The notes under the pieces were generated by a model. It saw only the letters and a program-made list of their open reading frames with translations, was not told the DNA's origin and searched no databases. Made by a program: the position numbers and the translations under genes. A stretch of DNA of 42,559 nucleotides from Syntrophorhabdaceae bacterium PtaU1.Bin034. Its GTDB lineage: Bacteria; Desulfobacterota_G; Syntrophorhabdia; Syntrophorhabdales; WCHB1-27. Shown here piece after piece: positions 1 to 9,239 of the stretch. The stretch is from the NCBI GenBank assembly GCA_002067405.1, contig MVRP01000018.1, positions 1-42,559 of the forward strand, written 5' to 3'. The stretch's first letter is position 1. Each line of letters starts with the position of its first letter.

Positions 1-2
1 CC

Positions 3-26
3 ATGGTCATACTCCTGGTCGGATAA
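3..26 (+). CDS. Possible 3' end of an upstream gene (partial)
   Basis: The first bases can be read in one frame as a short hydrophobic tail (MVILLVG) ending in TAA at 24-26, just before the SD of the next gene. A hydrophobic C-terminus would suit a membrane protein such as a cytochrome-assembly or HemX-type protein, which often lies next to siroheme genes. Only seven codons are visible, so this is a guess from spacing and frame. Confidence 0.2.
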   Translation: MVILLVG

Positions 27-34
27 GGAGGATA

Positions 35-703
35 ATGGCAAAAAACTCGCTCACACCCTACTACCCGGTTTTCCTGGACCTGATGCGGAAGCGATGTGTC
101 GTGGTTGGCGGCGGAAACGTCGCCGAGAGAAAGGTCAGGGCGCTTCTGGCTGCCGGTGCGATCGTAAAACTTGTAAGCCCGCGAGTAACAAAAGGGCTTT
201 CAAAGCTCGGAGAGCAGGACACCATAGAGATCGTCGCAAGGGAATATCAGGAGGGCGACCTGCGGGGAGCAACATTGGTGTTTGCCGCCACAGGAACTGC
301 CGACGTCAACCGGACAATCAGAGAAGAAACAGATCGCCTCGGCATCCTCCTGAACGTAGTCGACAATCCCGGAATGTGCGACTTCATTGTGCCGTCCCTC
401 GTGAGGCGGGGAGCGATCCTTATTGCCATCTCTACCTCGGGCCTTTTGCCCATGCTCTCAAAAAAACTGCGGACAGATATCTTCAAGAGGATATCCGCCG
501 ATTATGCACTCTATGCAAGACGGGTCGGAGCCTTTCGGAAGTTCCTCATGGAATCCCTGCCGGACAGCCGGGAGAGAAGGGGCATCATGAAGAGGGTTGC
601 AGAGGCAGAGGTTCACGAAGTCGCACGGATGAGCCTGGAAGACATGAAGAGAAGATTCCTCAAACCGCCGCGATATGGAAAACACGACACGAAAACCCGG
701 TAA
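35..703 (+). CDS. Precorrin-2 dehydrogenase / sirohydrochlorin ferrochelatase family (siroheme synthesis)
   Basis: This protein of 222 residues oxidises precorrin-2 to sirohydrochlorin with NAD+; some family members (Met8p, the N-terminal half of CysG) also insert iron to make siroheme. The N-terminus has the Rossmann motif VVVGGGNVAERKV (about residues 22-34). D110 in NVVDNPG matches the catalytic aspartate of CysG/Met8p, and it is followed by the family segment FIVPSLVRRG. The C-terminal helical part (about 150-222) is the dimerisation/siroheme-synthase region. Length is normal for the stand-alone SirC type. A GGAGG lies four to seven bases before the ATG. The SUMT enzyme that makes its substrate is encoded at 4339-5895, separated by two carbohydrate genes. 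Confidence 0.93.
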   Translation: MAKNSLTPYYPVFLDLMRKRCVVVGGGNVAERKVRALLAAGAIVKLVSPRVTKGLSKLGEQDTIEIVAREYQEGDLRGATLVFAATGTADVNRTIREETDRLGILLNVVDNPGMCDFIVPSLVRRGAILIAISTSGLLPMLSKKLRTDIFKRISADYALYARRVGAFRKFLMESLPDSRERRGIMKRVAEAEVHEVARMSLEDMKRRFLKPPRYGKHDTKTR

Positions 704-859
704 AACAGGCGCGCAAGAACCACGAGGGCACAGCCGCCCGGCCCTTGAATACACGGCCAACCGTTACTACCTTTTTGAGAGGATGACCGCACGGATGTTC
801 CGTTAGCAGCCGAGCCGCGGCACGACCATCAAAAAGACGATTGCCAGAGAGGCTCTTTC

Positions 860-1912
860 ATGCGTATTGCACAGGTAGCGCCCCTGATCGAATCCGTACC
901 TCCCCCACTTTACGGCGGGACCGAACGTGTTGTATCCTGGCTGACCGAAGAATTGGTTCGACAGGGCCACGAAGTAACGCTCTTTGCCTCTGGTGACTCC
1001 CAAACCACAGCGAAATTGCGCTCAGTGAGACAGCGCTCCATCAGACTCGATCAGGAGCTTTCCGATCCTCTCGCCTATCATATTCTCGAGCTTGCCCAGG
1101 TGTTTGAGGAGGCCGAGCAGTTTGACGTTATCCATTGCCATCTCGATTTCCTTGCCTTCCCCTTTGGGAAGTCCTGTAAGACCCCTACAATCCACACGCT
1201 TCACGGCCGGCTGGACCTGCCCTGTTGGGTACCTATTGCCGAGTACTATCGCGACATGCCGCTGGTTTCCATCAGCAACTCCCAACGGCTGCCGCTGGCC
1301 CGTTTTGAGCCCAACTGGATAGCGACCGTCTACCATGGCCTGCCTGAGTCGTCAATCAAGCCGGGCACGGGAGAAGGGGGCTACCTCGTCTTTTTCTCCC
1401 GAATATCAAAAGAAAAGAGGCCCGACCTTGCTGTGGAGGTGGCAAAGCGAACCGGTTTGCCGCTCAAAATAGCAGGAAAGGTAGATCCTGTCGATCGGTC
1501 ATATTTCCTTGAAGAGATAGAGCCATTGTTCGAACATCCCCTGGTGGAATATCTGGGAGAAATGGGGGAAGAAAAAGTGGAACTCCTTAGGGATGCAATG
1601 GCGCTTATCTTTCCCATAGACTGGCCGGAACCTTTCGGCCTTGTCATGATCGAGGCCATGGCATGCGGGACCCCCGTCATCACTCGTCCTTGCGGGTCCG
1701 CACCGGAAGTCGTTCAGCACGGGCGTACGGGTTTTATTGTGGATACAGTTGAGGAAATGGCGGAAGCGGTAAAGCGTGTTGACAGGCTGAGCCGCAAGCA
1801 TTGTGTCGAGACCGTACAGGAAAGATTTTCGGTCGAAGCTATGACCGCCAAGTACTTAGCCGCCTACGAAAAGATATTGAACGGCAAAAAGGGTTCGAAT
1901 AACGGGGCGTAA
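860..1912 (+). CDS. GT4-family glycosyltransferase
   Basis: A 350-residue GT-B glycosyltransferase that moves a sugar from a nucleotide-sugar donor to an unknown acceptor in the cytoplasm. The N-terminal domain starts with the family pattern IAQVAPLIESVPPPLYGGTE (residues 3-22), which includes the glycine-rich donor loop. The C-terminal domain has the retaining-enzyme signature EPFGLVMIEAMACGTPV, with E257 and E265 spaced seven apart, followed by GSAPEVVQHGRTGFIV. Length is typical. It faces the glycogen-debranching-type gene end to end across a long inverted repeat. The pair suggests alpha-glucan or trehalose-like metabolism, but donor and acceptor cannot be read from the sequence. Confidence 0.9.
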   Translation: MRIAQVAPLIESVPPPLYGGTERVVSWLTEELVRQGHEVTLFASGDSQTTAKLRSVRQRSIRLDQELSDPLAYHILELAQVFEEAEQFDVIHCHLDFLAFPFGKSCKTPTIHTLHGRLDLPCWVPIAEYYRDMPLVSISNSQRLPLARFEPNWIATVYHGLPESSIKPGTGEGGYLVFFSRISKEKRPDLAVEVAKRTGLPLKIAGKVDPVDRSYFLEEIEPLFEHPLVEYLGEMGEEKVELLRDAMALIFPIDWPEPFGLVMIEAMACGTPVITRPCGSAPEVVQHGRTGFIVDTVEEMAEAVKRVDRLSRKHCVETVQERFSVEAMTAKYLAAYEKILNGKKGSNNGA

Positions 1913-1926
1913 AAGCAGCCATCTTC

Positions 1927-2028
1927 GCAGAGGAGCGGAGGGGCAGAGGAGCACGGGAGAAAAGGAGCATTGGACTTTTTTCCTCCGCCCCTCTGCTCCT
2001 CATCGCCTCCGCCCCTCCGCTCCTCTGC
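1927..2028. repeat. Long GA/CT-rich inverted repeat between convergent genes (possible two-way terminator)
   Basis: An 18-bp arm at 1927-1944 (GCAGAGGAGCGGAGGGGC) is perfectly complementary to 2011-2028. Between the arms are further imperfect copies of the same GA-rich and CT-rich units (GGGGCAGAGGAGC; CCGCCCCTCTGCTCCTC), so nearly the whole gap can fold on itself. A T6 tract starts near 1976. The position between the ends of two convergent genes suits transcript ending for both. Related CT/GA-rich units occur at 23240-23310 and 35690-35795, so this also belongs to an interspersed repeat family. Confidence 0.7.
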
Positions 2029-2040
2029 CCTTCGCCGTAC

Positions 2041-4212
2041 CTACTTTATCACCACCACATCAACCGTCCCCTCCCGGCGTAATACATTGATGCCAACATC
2101 TTCTCCGTAGCGGCTTAGCGCGATATCGATCGAAGCAGAGCCGACCCTCAGGTTCCGGATGATTACCTGGTCCAGGAATGACGGAAGCGCCGGGTAGCTG
2201 AACTCTATCTTCTTGTCCTGGGCGTGAACGGAAAACCCGAAACAGGCCTGGAGAAGCAGAAAAACCGACCCCGACGCCCAGGCCTGGGGTTCACAGGCAA
2301 CGGGATAGAGGGTCGGCCCTTCGCCTGCGGATCTGTCAAACCCGCAAAAAAGCTCCGGTAAGCGATGGAGATGGACAAATGTGCTCGTATCGAAAAGACC
2401 GGTTATAATCCTGAGCGCCCACTCCTTAAAACGATAGCGGGCCATACCAAAGGCAATCATGGCGTTGTCGTGTGGCCATACCGATCCGTTATGATAGGAC
2501 ATGGGATTATATCGGGCTTCCGAAGCGGCAATAGTGCGCACTCCCCACCCGCTGTAAAAGCCCTCCTGCATCATATCCCGGGCTATCACGGCTGCATGGC
2601 CCGCAGCCGCTATCCCGGAAAAAAGACAATGGCCCGCATTTGAAGACCGTACCATGCAGGGTCGCTTGTCGCGATCAAGGGCAAGGGCGTAAGTTCCCAA
2701 CTCCTCGGACCAAAACGCTTTCAGGAAATGCTCGCGAAGGCTGCCCGCCTGATCGAGGAGTTGTTCCGCCACCCCATCGACGTCGAGAGCCGAAGCCATT
2801 TGCGCGGCCTTTATCTTGGCTTCATACACATATCCCTGGACCTCGCACAAGGCAATGGGGGCTTTTGCGAGCAGGCCGTCAGAATGAAAAACCGAATCCC
2901 AGGAATCTTTCCAGCCCTGGTTGCCGAGCCCTGTCGACGAATTACGTGAATACTCAACAAATCCGTCCTTGTCCTGGTCGCCGTACTCGTCTATCCAGGC
3001 AAGCGCACGCTCTATATGCGGCCAGAGTCTCTTAATGAAATCAATGTCTCCTGTGCGGTCGTAATAGTAACCTGCAAGCACGATGAAAAGCGGGGTCGCG
3101 TCCACGGTCCCGTAATAGTGTCCGAAGGGTACCTCTTTGAGCAGGGCCATCTCACCGCGGCGCTCCTCGTGAAGGATCTTGCCGGGATGGGCATCCTGTT
3201 CGGCAATAAGGGAAGTCGCCTGTTCGGCGGCCAGATACGTTAAAACCCCGCGCGCTATTCCGGGGAAGAGCCAGAGGGTCTCCAGGGCGGTAATGATACC
3301 GTCCCGGCCGAAAACCGTGTTGAACCACGGAATGCCTGCATAGGGATAAAGGCCGTAGCGGGTCTCGGTGAGCATCATGTACAGGTCCGAACACGAGCGG
3401 CCGAACCAGTCATTGAATTGGCCGTTTGACGTTTCTACCAGGCACATCTCTTCCCGTCGCCGCTGATACGACCTTTTGACCTCACGCAGGGCCTGGTCGA
3501 AAAGCCTGCCGAACCTCCTCTCCTGACCCGATTCACACGCAACGGTGAGATAAAAATCCTCCTCCTGGTGAGGACCGAGCCTTACCGTAAAATACGCGTG
3601 GTCAGCAGCTATGTCGTCCGGCTGCGGGGAAAGATCGATGCGGGCCTTACGAATGATCCCATCCAGTCCTCTGTAGCCGAGCACTACCTGGCCTCCGTCG
3701 ATAGCCGGCGCAAGCATGGCCCCCCGCTCTTTCCGTTTCATCCCCCGGACCTCAAATATGTCAGCAAAGTCTCCTTCGAACTCAAAGATGAGCGAAAACT
3801 GAAGCAGGCTCAACCCATAGTTCGAGATTCTTAAGTGCTCGTAATAGCATCCGTCCCACAGAAAGATGGATCGGTTCAGATAGACGTTGCCGCTCTTGAT
3901 CAGTCGTCCATCCCCGAATTCCATATCCGGATTGGTGAGATCGACTGAAATGATGTCGTTGTCCGCGGTTACGGAGGAACTGAGAAGCGGAGGGGCTTTA
4001 TTGCCGAGTCTCAAGGCAAGCCGGGAGAGAAATCGCGTCTCATTGTGAAACAGGCCCTGGTCCTCAAAACCCAGGGGTCTGATATCCGCGTGACGATCGG
4101 TAATAAGGAACGTTCCGGCATGTTTCAGAACAAGTCTTGTTTCATCGGCAAGGGACGACCTCGCCAGAATATGGTATTGGTCTTTCGTAAGCGCGATATC
4201 TTCAGCGGCCAT
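2041..4212 (-). CDS. Glycogen-debranching-type enzyme (amylo-alpha-1,6-glucosidase family)
   Basis: A 723-residue protein of the family annotated as amylo-alpha-1,6-glucosidase or glycogen debranching enzyme. The N-terminal half is the beta-rich glycogen-debranching N-terminal domain, marked by 'LADETRLVLKHAGTFLITDR' and 'RPLGFEDQGLFHNETRFLS'. From about residue 290 an (alpha/alpha)6 barrel begins with IPWFNTVFGRDGIITALETL and includes GNQGWKDSWDSV and YHNGSVWPHDNAMIAFGMAR, the conserved catalytic-barrel segments. The expected activity is hydrolysis of alpha-glucosidic linkages in branched glucans or a related oligosaccharide. An AGGAGAGAAA SD lies directly before the ATG. It is transcribed toward the GT4 gene. 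The exact substrate is inferred only at family level. Confidence 0.9.
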   Translation of the reverse strand: MAAEDIALTKDQYHILARSSLADETRLVLKHAGTFLITDRHADIRPLGFEDQGLFHNETRFLSRLALRLGNKAPPLLSSSVTADNDIISVDLTNPDMEFGDGRLIKSGNVYLNRSIFLWDGCYYEHLRISNYGLSLLQFSLIFEFEGDFADIFEVRGMKRKERGAMLAPAIDGGQVVLGYRGLDGIIRKARIDLSPQPDDIAADHAYFTVRLGPHQEEDFYLTVACESGQERRFGRLFDQALREVKRSYQRRREEMCLVETSNGQFNDWFGRSCSDLYMMLTETRYGLYPYAGIPWFNTVFGRDGIITALETLWLFPGIARGVLTYLAAEQATSLIAEQDAHPGKILHEERRGEMALLKEVPFGHYYGTVDATPLFIVLAGYYYDRTGDIDFIKRLWPHIERALAWIDEYGDQDKDGFVEYSRNSSTGLGNQGWKDSWDSVFHSDGLLAKAPIALCEVQGYVYEAKIKAAQMASALDVDGVAEQLLDQAGSLREHFLKAFWSEELGTYALALDRDKRPCMVRSSNAGHCLFSGIAAAGHAAVIARDMMQEGFYSGWGVRTIAASEARYNPMSYHNGSVWPHDNAMIAFGMARYRFKEWALRIITGLFDTSTFVHLHRLPELFCGFDRSAGEGPTLYPVACEPQAWASGSVFLLLQACFGFSVHAQDKKIEFSYPALPSFLDQVIIRNLRVGSASIDIALSRYGEDVGINVLRREGTVDVVVIK

Positions 4213-4338
4213 TTTCTCTCCTGTATTAAAAAACGAAAGGGCGATAAGATTACCTAATCATGGAAAAGCGAAGTTTCAAGGAGTCCGGGCCTCCCTTGCA
4301 ACCCTCTGCCTCTTGTGCTAAAGTTGGCCAATAACATT

Positions 4339-5895
4339 ATGGAACACGGAAAAGTCTATCTCGTAGGAGCAGGTCCCGGAGACATAGGCCTGTTCACCCT
4401 CAAAGGGCTCCGCTGCCTTCAAAAGGCTGATGTTATCGTCTATGATTTTCACATAAACCCTCAGATCCTCAACTACGCGAAACATGATGCCGAATTCGTG
4501 TACGCGGGAAAAAGGGGTGGCCATCACGAGATGGACCAGGACCGGATCAATGCCCTGCTCGCCGATTATGCCCGGAAAGGGAAACTCGTCTGCCGCCTGA
4601 AAGGTGGTGACCCTTTTGTCTTTGGGAGGGGAGGCGAGGAAGCAGAGTACCTCTCCAGGGCGGCCATTCCATTTGAAATCGTCCCGGGAGTCAGCTCGGT
4701 TGTCGCTGCACCCGCATACGCAGGCATTCCTTTGACACATCGCGACTATGCTTCCTCCTTTGCCGTGGTTACCGGCACTCAGGCCGCCGCAAAGCTGGAA
4801 AACAGCACCTACTGGTCGTGTCTCGCAACGACGTATGACACCCTTGTCTTTCTGATGGGGGTAAAGAACATAGAGATCATCACGACCAAGCTGATAGAGC
4901 ACGGCAAGCCTGCCGACACGGCAGCAGCCTTGATCCGGTGGGGCACACGACCGGAGCAACGGACGGTCATCGCCTCCCTCGGCGACATAGCGGAAATCGC
5001 CAGGAACGGAGAGATTCGTCCGCCTGCAATCCTGATAGTGGGAAAGGTAGTCGGGTTGCGCAATTCACTCAAATGGTATGAGGAAAAACCTCTCTTTGGC
5101 CACAGGATACTGATCACCCGGCAACGGGGCGAGGAATTCGAACCCCTTGAGGACCTGGGCGCCGAGGTGTTCGAATTCCCCACCTTGCGCATAGCTCCGC
5201 CCTATTCCTACGACGACTTGGACAGGTCGATAGAACAACTCCATGAGTACAATTGGGTTGTGATCACAAGCAGCAACGCCTTCGAGCACTTTGTGAGACG
5301 ACTCGTGGAAAAAGGCCGTGACATCAGGGATTTGAAAGGAGTGCGCATTTGCGCCATCGGGTCAAGAACGGCGGAAACCATCGGCCGGTTCGGGATAAAA
5401 GTGGATCTTATACCGGATGAATTCAATGCGGAGGGCCTGGTAAAGTCCCTTATGCACTTTGCCGGTCAGCGGGAAGACCTGACGGGAGTGAGAATACTCA
5501 TGCCGAGGGCAGAAAAAGGCCGCGATCTCTTTCCCCGGAAAGTCAGGGAATTCGGAGGCATCATAGACATACCGGTCGCCTATCGCTCGGCCAGGCCAAA
5601 AAAGCACGCAAAAAGACTTCGGAGATTGCTGTCCGAAGGAAGGATATCTCTTGCCACTTTTACGAGTGGCGCTACTTTCAACAATTTTATGGACATGCTG
5701 GGTCCTGACGCCAAGACTTTCCTCGACGGCGTCGCCATAGCCGTAATAGGTCCGGTCACAAAAAAGGTGGTCGAGAAGGCGGATCTGAAGGCAGACATTA
5801 TGCCTTCAAAGGCGACCATAGCGGCAATGGTGGAAGAGATAATCAAATGGGCCTCAACCGGCCGAATCGATAAAGAACCCGGAACAATTCATTAA
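4339..5895 (+). CDS. Fusion: uroporphyrinogen-III C-methyltransferase (CobA/SUMT) + uroporphyrinogen-III synthase (HemD)
   Basis: The first ~250 residues are SUMT, which methylates uroporphyrinogen III twice with S-adenosylmethionine to give precorrin-2. Its motifs are VYLVGAGPGD at the N-terminus, GKRGG, RLKGGDPFVFGRGGEEAEYL, and VPGVSSVVAAPAYAGIPLTH. The remaining ~260 residues are HemD, which closes hydroxymethylbilane to uroporphyrinogen III (GHRILITR, FEFPTLRI, VVITSSNAFEHF, TFTSGATF). This fusion is common in Deltaproteobacteria and Firmicutes. I chose the ATG at 4339 because it starts directly at the SUMT core. An in-frame GTG at 4315 would add eight residues, and neither start has a strong SD. 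It supplies both the heme branch and the siroheme branch served by the dehydrogenase at 35-703. Confidence 0.95.
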   Translation: MEHGKVYLVGAGPGDIGLFTLKGLRCLQKADVIVYDFHINPQILNYAKHDAEFVYAGKRGGHHEMDQDRINALLADYARKGKLVCRLKGGDPFVFGRGGEEAEYLSRAAIPFEIVPGVSSVVAAPAYAGIPLTHRDYASSFAVVTGTQAAAKLENSTYWSCLATTYDTLVFLMGVKNIEIITTKLIEHGKPADTAAALIRWGTRPEQRTVIASLGDIAEIARNGEIRPPAILIVGKVVGLRNSLKWYEEKPLFGHRILITRQRGEEFEPLEDLGAEVFEFPTLRIAPPYSYDDLDRSIEQLHEYNWVVITSSNAFEHFVRRLVEKGRDIRDLKGVRICAIGSRTAETIGRFGIKVDLIPDEFNAEGLVKSLMHFAGQREDLTGVRILMPRAEKGRDLFPRKVREFGGIIDIPVAYRSARPKKHAKRLRRLLSEGRISLATFTSGATFNNFMDMLGPDAKTFLDGVAIAVIGPVTKKVVEKADLKADIMPSKATIAAMVEEIIKWASTGRIDKEPGTIH

Positions 5896-5918
5896 CATAA
5901 AGTTTTAAATATGGTATC

Positions 5919-5944
5919 TATAATGTATTTGAGTTTTAAAACTC
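5919..5944 (+). promoter_or_regulatory. Possible promoter -10 (TATAAT) and palindromic operator before the hybrid kinase
   Basis: TATAAT at 5919-5924 lies in the 73-bp gap between the CobA-HemD stop and the kinase start. No good -35 is seen at 16-18 bp. Seven bases later comes a perfect 14-bp palindrome, GAGTTTTAAAACTC (5931-5944), near the expected transcription start, where a repressor could bind. The promoter assignment is weak; the palindrome itself is plain in the sequence. Confidence 0.35.
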
Positions 5945-5968
5945 GGCAGTTGCCTGAGTAGGTGAAAA

Positions 5969-8572
5969 GTGTTGTTTGCCAAGATCCTGCCCAAGAAATT
6001 CAGTTCCCGCCTCTTTCTGATGACCTTCATAGCAGGTCTCATTCCGATCATCGTCTTTACCGTCCTTATCAACATATACGGTAGCCGCATTCAGAATGAG
6101 ATTACCCGGATTATCGAGGAAGGTTACAGGCAGGATATGTGGCATAGCGAGATGATGCTTCGGGAAATGGGTGAAGCATCGATTTACGGCAGGGCTGTAG
6201 AGATGGCACAGCAACTGGATATGATAATTGAGTCAGTGCCGTGGATGACGGTCGCCGATCTGCAGAAGGATATAAAATTCCGCGAACTGGCCGTCCAGAA
6301 TATAAGCCAGACGGGATACACCTACCTTTTTGAATCAAAAACGGGCATGGTTCGTTTTCACAGAGACCGCCGGCTCGAAAACAAGAACCTGCGGCGCATA
6401 TTCGGCGATTTGCCTGAATTCCAGGCAATACTTGCGAGAAGCTTAAGAGGGCCGAGCCCCGCCAATGGCTACTACCAGTTGAAGGCGGGAGACGGCCACA
6501 TAATGAAAAGGTTCATTTACATCATCCCTCTCAACCATATGACTGCAGACGACGTTCGGATGAGCGTCGCGGCTACGGTGAATATCGAAGACTTTTCGAC
6601 GCCTCTGCAAAGATCCCAGGAGATTCATAGTACTACCAAGAAATACCTGACAAACGCATTGAACAGGGTGACCCAGTCTTTACGCCACAGCGGGCTCCTC
6701 TTCATGGGCATCGGCATACTCACGGTCTCTGCCTTGGCGTTTTTTATGGGTGTATTTTCGTCAAGGGCGGTGACCCGGCTCAGAGAGGCAACGGCAAGGA
6801 TCAACCAGGGAGATTTTTCCGGACCCGTGAAGGTTTCTGCGTCGGGAGAGGTCGCCACTCTGGTGGAAGACTTTAACAAGATGGTGGACCAGCTCGCCAC
6901 CACCACAGTCTCGAAACAACTGCTGGAGGCAAGCGAGGCAAGGTTGAAAATCGCGAACAGCGAACTCCGGAAAGAAATAGCCGAGCGTGAGCGAACAGAG
7001 AAGGAGTTGGCCACCGAGAAAGAGCGCCTCAACGTCACGCTCCGATCGATCGGTGACGGCGTTATCACGGCCGACAGCACGGGAAGGATAGTCCTCATCA
7101 ATAATGCCGCGGAACAGCTGACCGGTTGGCGACAGGAAGAAGCAACAGGCCATGATCTCTGGGAAGTCTTTCGCACCGACGGTGAGACTCCGCACATTTC
7201 TGTGATCGGCGGCAAAGGACCGCAGGGTGGTCAAAAGGAATTCGAAGCCTCTCTGAATCGGAAGGTCCTGGTGTCCAGGGACAGGACCGAAAGGATTATT
7301 GCGGAGACGAGATCACCTATCTGCGACAAGGAGGGGAACACGCTTGGAACCGTTATCGTGTTTCGCGACATCACGCATCAAAAGAAAGTGGAGGAAGAGC
7401 TTCTAAATGCGCGGAAGCTCGAATCCCTTGGCGTGTTGGCAGGCGGCATAGCCCACGATTTCAACAACCTTCTCGCGGTCGTTCTCGGTAACATCTCCTT
7501 CGCAAAAATGTTTATAAGACCGGAGGAAAAAGTGTTTGACCGGCTGAGCGAAGCCGAGAAGGCCTGCCTGCGTGGTAAAGACCTGACCTACCAATTGCTG
7601 GCATTCGCGAGGGGCGGAGAGCCCCTGCGTACGGTGAGCCATATCGGCCGGCTCATTGAGGATTCGACAAGATCGTGCCTGACTGAATCGAAGGTGGACG
7701 CAGTCTTTTCCTTCCATGAGGATTTACTTCCCGTCAAAATAGACGAGGAGCAGATGCGCCAGGTGATCCTGAGGATGGTGGACAATGCAGATGAAGCTAT
7801 GGAGGGCAAGGGCATTCTAAGGATCGGTGCTGAAAATACGACAATCGACCCGGGTAGCCCCCTTACGGTTAAGCCCGGTGAATATGTCCATATTTTCATT
7901 CAGGACGAAGGACCGGGAATAGCAGAGGAAGACCTTCAAAGAATATTCGACCCGTACTTTACAAAGAAACAGATGGGCCATCAGAAGGGCACGGGTCTCG
8001 GCTTGAGCATATGTTATTCGATCATCAAGGATCACGGCGGCGTCATCACCGTCGAATCGGAAACAGGAAAAGGCACGACTTTCCACATTTATCTGCCCGC
8101 CGTAACCGAAGAAGCTCATCAGGAGGCAGCGGATGCAGCGCAGTCTTCAGGGGAAATTCAAACAGGCCGGGGAGGTAAGGGCAAGCTTCTCTTTATGGAC
8201 GACGACGAGGGAGTGCGGGACGTTATTGTCGAGATATTGATCCATCTCGGGTACGACGTGCAGTTCGCCCGCGATGGTCTGGAGGCGATCGAACAGTACA
8301 GGGCGGCTTCAAAAAGCGGGCGGCCCTTTGATGTCGTCATCGCAGACCTCACGGTTCCTGAAGGCATGGGAGGCAAGGAACTCATCAAACAGCTTCACAA
8401 GATAGATCCCCGGGTGAGAGCTATTATCTCGAGCGGCTACTCCAATGACCCTGTGCTGGACAACTTCAGGAAGCACGGATTCCAGGGGGTTGTAGCAAAG
8501 CCCTATAAGATAGAAGAACTCTGTACGATCCTCGAGGAGGTAATGAACAATGTTCGCACACAGGTGTCGTAA
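5969..8572 (+). CDS. Membrane hybrid sensor histidine kinase (Cache-like, HAMP, PAS, HisKA, HATPase, receiver)
   Basis: An 867-residue hybrid kinase. Order of parts: TM1 (about 15-37); a periplasmic Cache-like sensor (about 40-235, with TGYTYLFESKTGMVRFHRD); TM2 (about 243-263); HAMP (about 264-315); a coiled linker; PAS (about 350-470, ADSTGRIVLINNAAEQLTG); HisKA with H496 in GGIAHDFNNLLA; HATPase_c (N box DNADEAMEG, DEGPGIAEED, GTGLGLSI); and a C-terminal receiver with MDDD and phospho-acceptor D793 in VVIADLTVP. The HDFNN type H-box is common in Deltaproteobacteria. The GTG start is preceded by TAGGTGA. No partner regulator is adjacent, so the target is unknown. It is convergent with the Slp-like gene. 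Confidence 0.95.
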   Translation: MLFAKILPKKFSSRLFLMTFIAGLIPIIVFTVLINIYGSRIQNEITRIIEEGYRQDMWHSEMMLREMGEASIYGRAVEMAQQLDMIIESVPWMTVADLQKDIKFRELAVQNISQTGYTYLFESKTGMVRFHRDRRLENKNLRRIFGDLPEFQAILARSLRGPSPANGYYQLKAGDGHIMKRFIYIIPLNHMTADDVRMSVAATVNIEDFSTPLQRSQEIHSTTKKYLTNALNRVTQSLRHSGLLFMGIGILTVSALAFFMGVFSSRAVTRLREATARINQGDFSGPVKVSASGEVATLVEDFNKMVDQLATTTVSKQLLEASEARLKIANSELRKEIAERERTEKELATEKERLNVTLRSIGDGVITADSTGRIVLINNAAEQLTGWRQEEATGHDLWEVFRTDGETPHISVIGGKGPQGGQKEFEASLNRKVLVSRDRTERIIAETRSPICDKEGNTLGTVIVFRDITHQKKVEEELLNARKLESLGVLAGGIAHDFNNLLAVVLGNISFAKMFIRPEEKVFDRLSEAEKACLRGKDLTYQLLAFARGGEPLRTVSHIGRLIEDSTRSCLTESKVDAVFSFHEDLLPVKIDEEQMRQVILRMVDNADEAMEGKGILRIGAENTTIDPGSPLTVKPGEYVHIFIQDEGPGIAEEDLQRIFDPYFTKKQMGHQKGTGLGLSICYSIIKDHGGVITVESETGKGTTFHIYLPAVTEEAHQEAADAAQSSGEIQTGRGGKGKLLFMDDDEGVRDVIVEILIHLGYDVQFARDGLEAIEQYRAASKSGRPFDVVIADLTVPEGMGGKELIKQLHKIDPRVRAIISSGYSNDPVLDNFRKHGFQGVVAKPYKIEELCTILEEVMNNVRTQVS

Positions 8573-8629
8573 GCCCGTCTCGCCGCACTCCTTCTGCCTG
8601 TGATCGTCTCTAGAAAGACAGTCTTGCGA

Positions 8630-9133
8630 TTATCGACCGAAAAGCACGCCGAACGAAAAGAAGGTAACGGGATAGGAGGGACGAGCATACTCGCTCCACA
8701 GGTATATCTCTTCCACCCGGAACACGGGAAAGACATAGCTCATTTCTCCTATGGTGCCCGGCTTCGTCCCAATAAAGACACCGGCCACGGTTATCTTTCT
8801 TCCTTCCCGGTACATGAGGGGGTCGAGGACGCCCTTCTCTTTCGGGTAGGAGGCAAGGAACCTTCCTGATGAGACATCCGCCTCCTGCAGATAACCGTTC
8901 TCATCAACAGGAACGTATACTGACTCGATCGTGGATCCGTCCGGTACAACCTTGTTGCTTACAATAATTCCGCCAAGGACAAAGAGCTTCCCGACATAAG
9001 ACGATGGGTCCCGCACGAGCTGGACAAGAGGAACATTTCGCTGTCCCTGCTCCAGAATATCCTTTCGAAGGACAGGCGTCGCGCACGAGGCGAGCAAAAA
9101 GAAAACCCCCGCAAGCAGATAGAGTCTTTTCAT
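8630..9133 (-). CDS. Slp-family outer-membrane lipoprotein
   Basis: A 167-residue lipoprotein precursor: MKR, a hydrophobic stretch, then the lipobox LLASC, where lipidation would occur. The mature part matches the Slp (carbon-starvation lipoprotein) family in its whole layout: [13 protein letters not shown], an RFLASYP segment, [35 protein letters not shown] and EEIYLWSE. I started it at the ATG at 9133 because the longer reading frame (from 9232) adds 33 residues with no signal character before the clear signal peptide. It is probably anchored in the outer membrane. The biochemical role of the family is not established. It ends opposite the hybrid kinase. Confidence 0.85.
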   Translation of the reverse strand: MKRLYLLAGVFFLLASCATPVLRKDILEQGQRNVPLVQLVRDPSSYVGKLFVLGGIIVSNKVVPDGSTIESVYVPVDENGYLQEADVSSGRFLASYPKEKGVLDPLMYREGRKITVAGVFIGTKPGTIGEMSYVFPVFRVEEIYLWSEYARPSYPVTFFSFGVLFGR

Positions 9134-9209
9134 GAAGATAATGTAATACCAGGGTCTTCTTCGTTCAATCTGAAGGAAGTAAGGTTGAAAAACAGACAGA
9201 ACGGGGCCC

Positions 9210-9229
9210 GTGCGCCCTGCCGGGCGCAC
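9210..9229. repeat. Stable GC-rich hairpin between lon and the Slp gene
   Basis: GTGCGCCC and GGGCGCAC form an 8-bp perfect stem around a TGCC loop. It lies 77-96 bases upstream of the Slp-like start, so it could be in that gene's leader or act with the neighbouring palindrome as a second terminator for lon. No T-run follows on either strand. Confidence 0.5.
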
Positions 9230-9239
9230 CAAACCGAAA

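Noticed and set aside
675..806. 43-codon frame after the precorrin-2 dehydrogenase (ends ALEYTANRYYLFERMTARMF)
   Set aside because: No SD, starts inside the previous gene, no family recognised. The tail looks somewhat protein-like, so it may be a remnant, but support is too thin.
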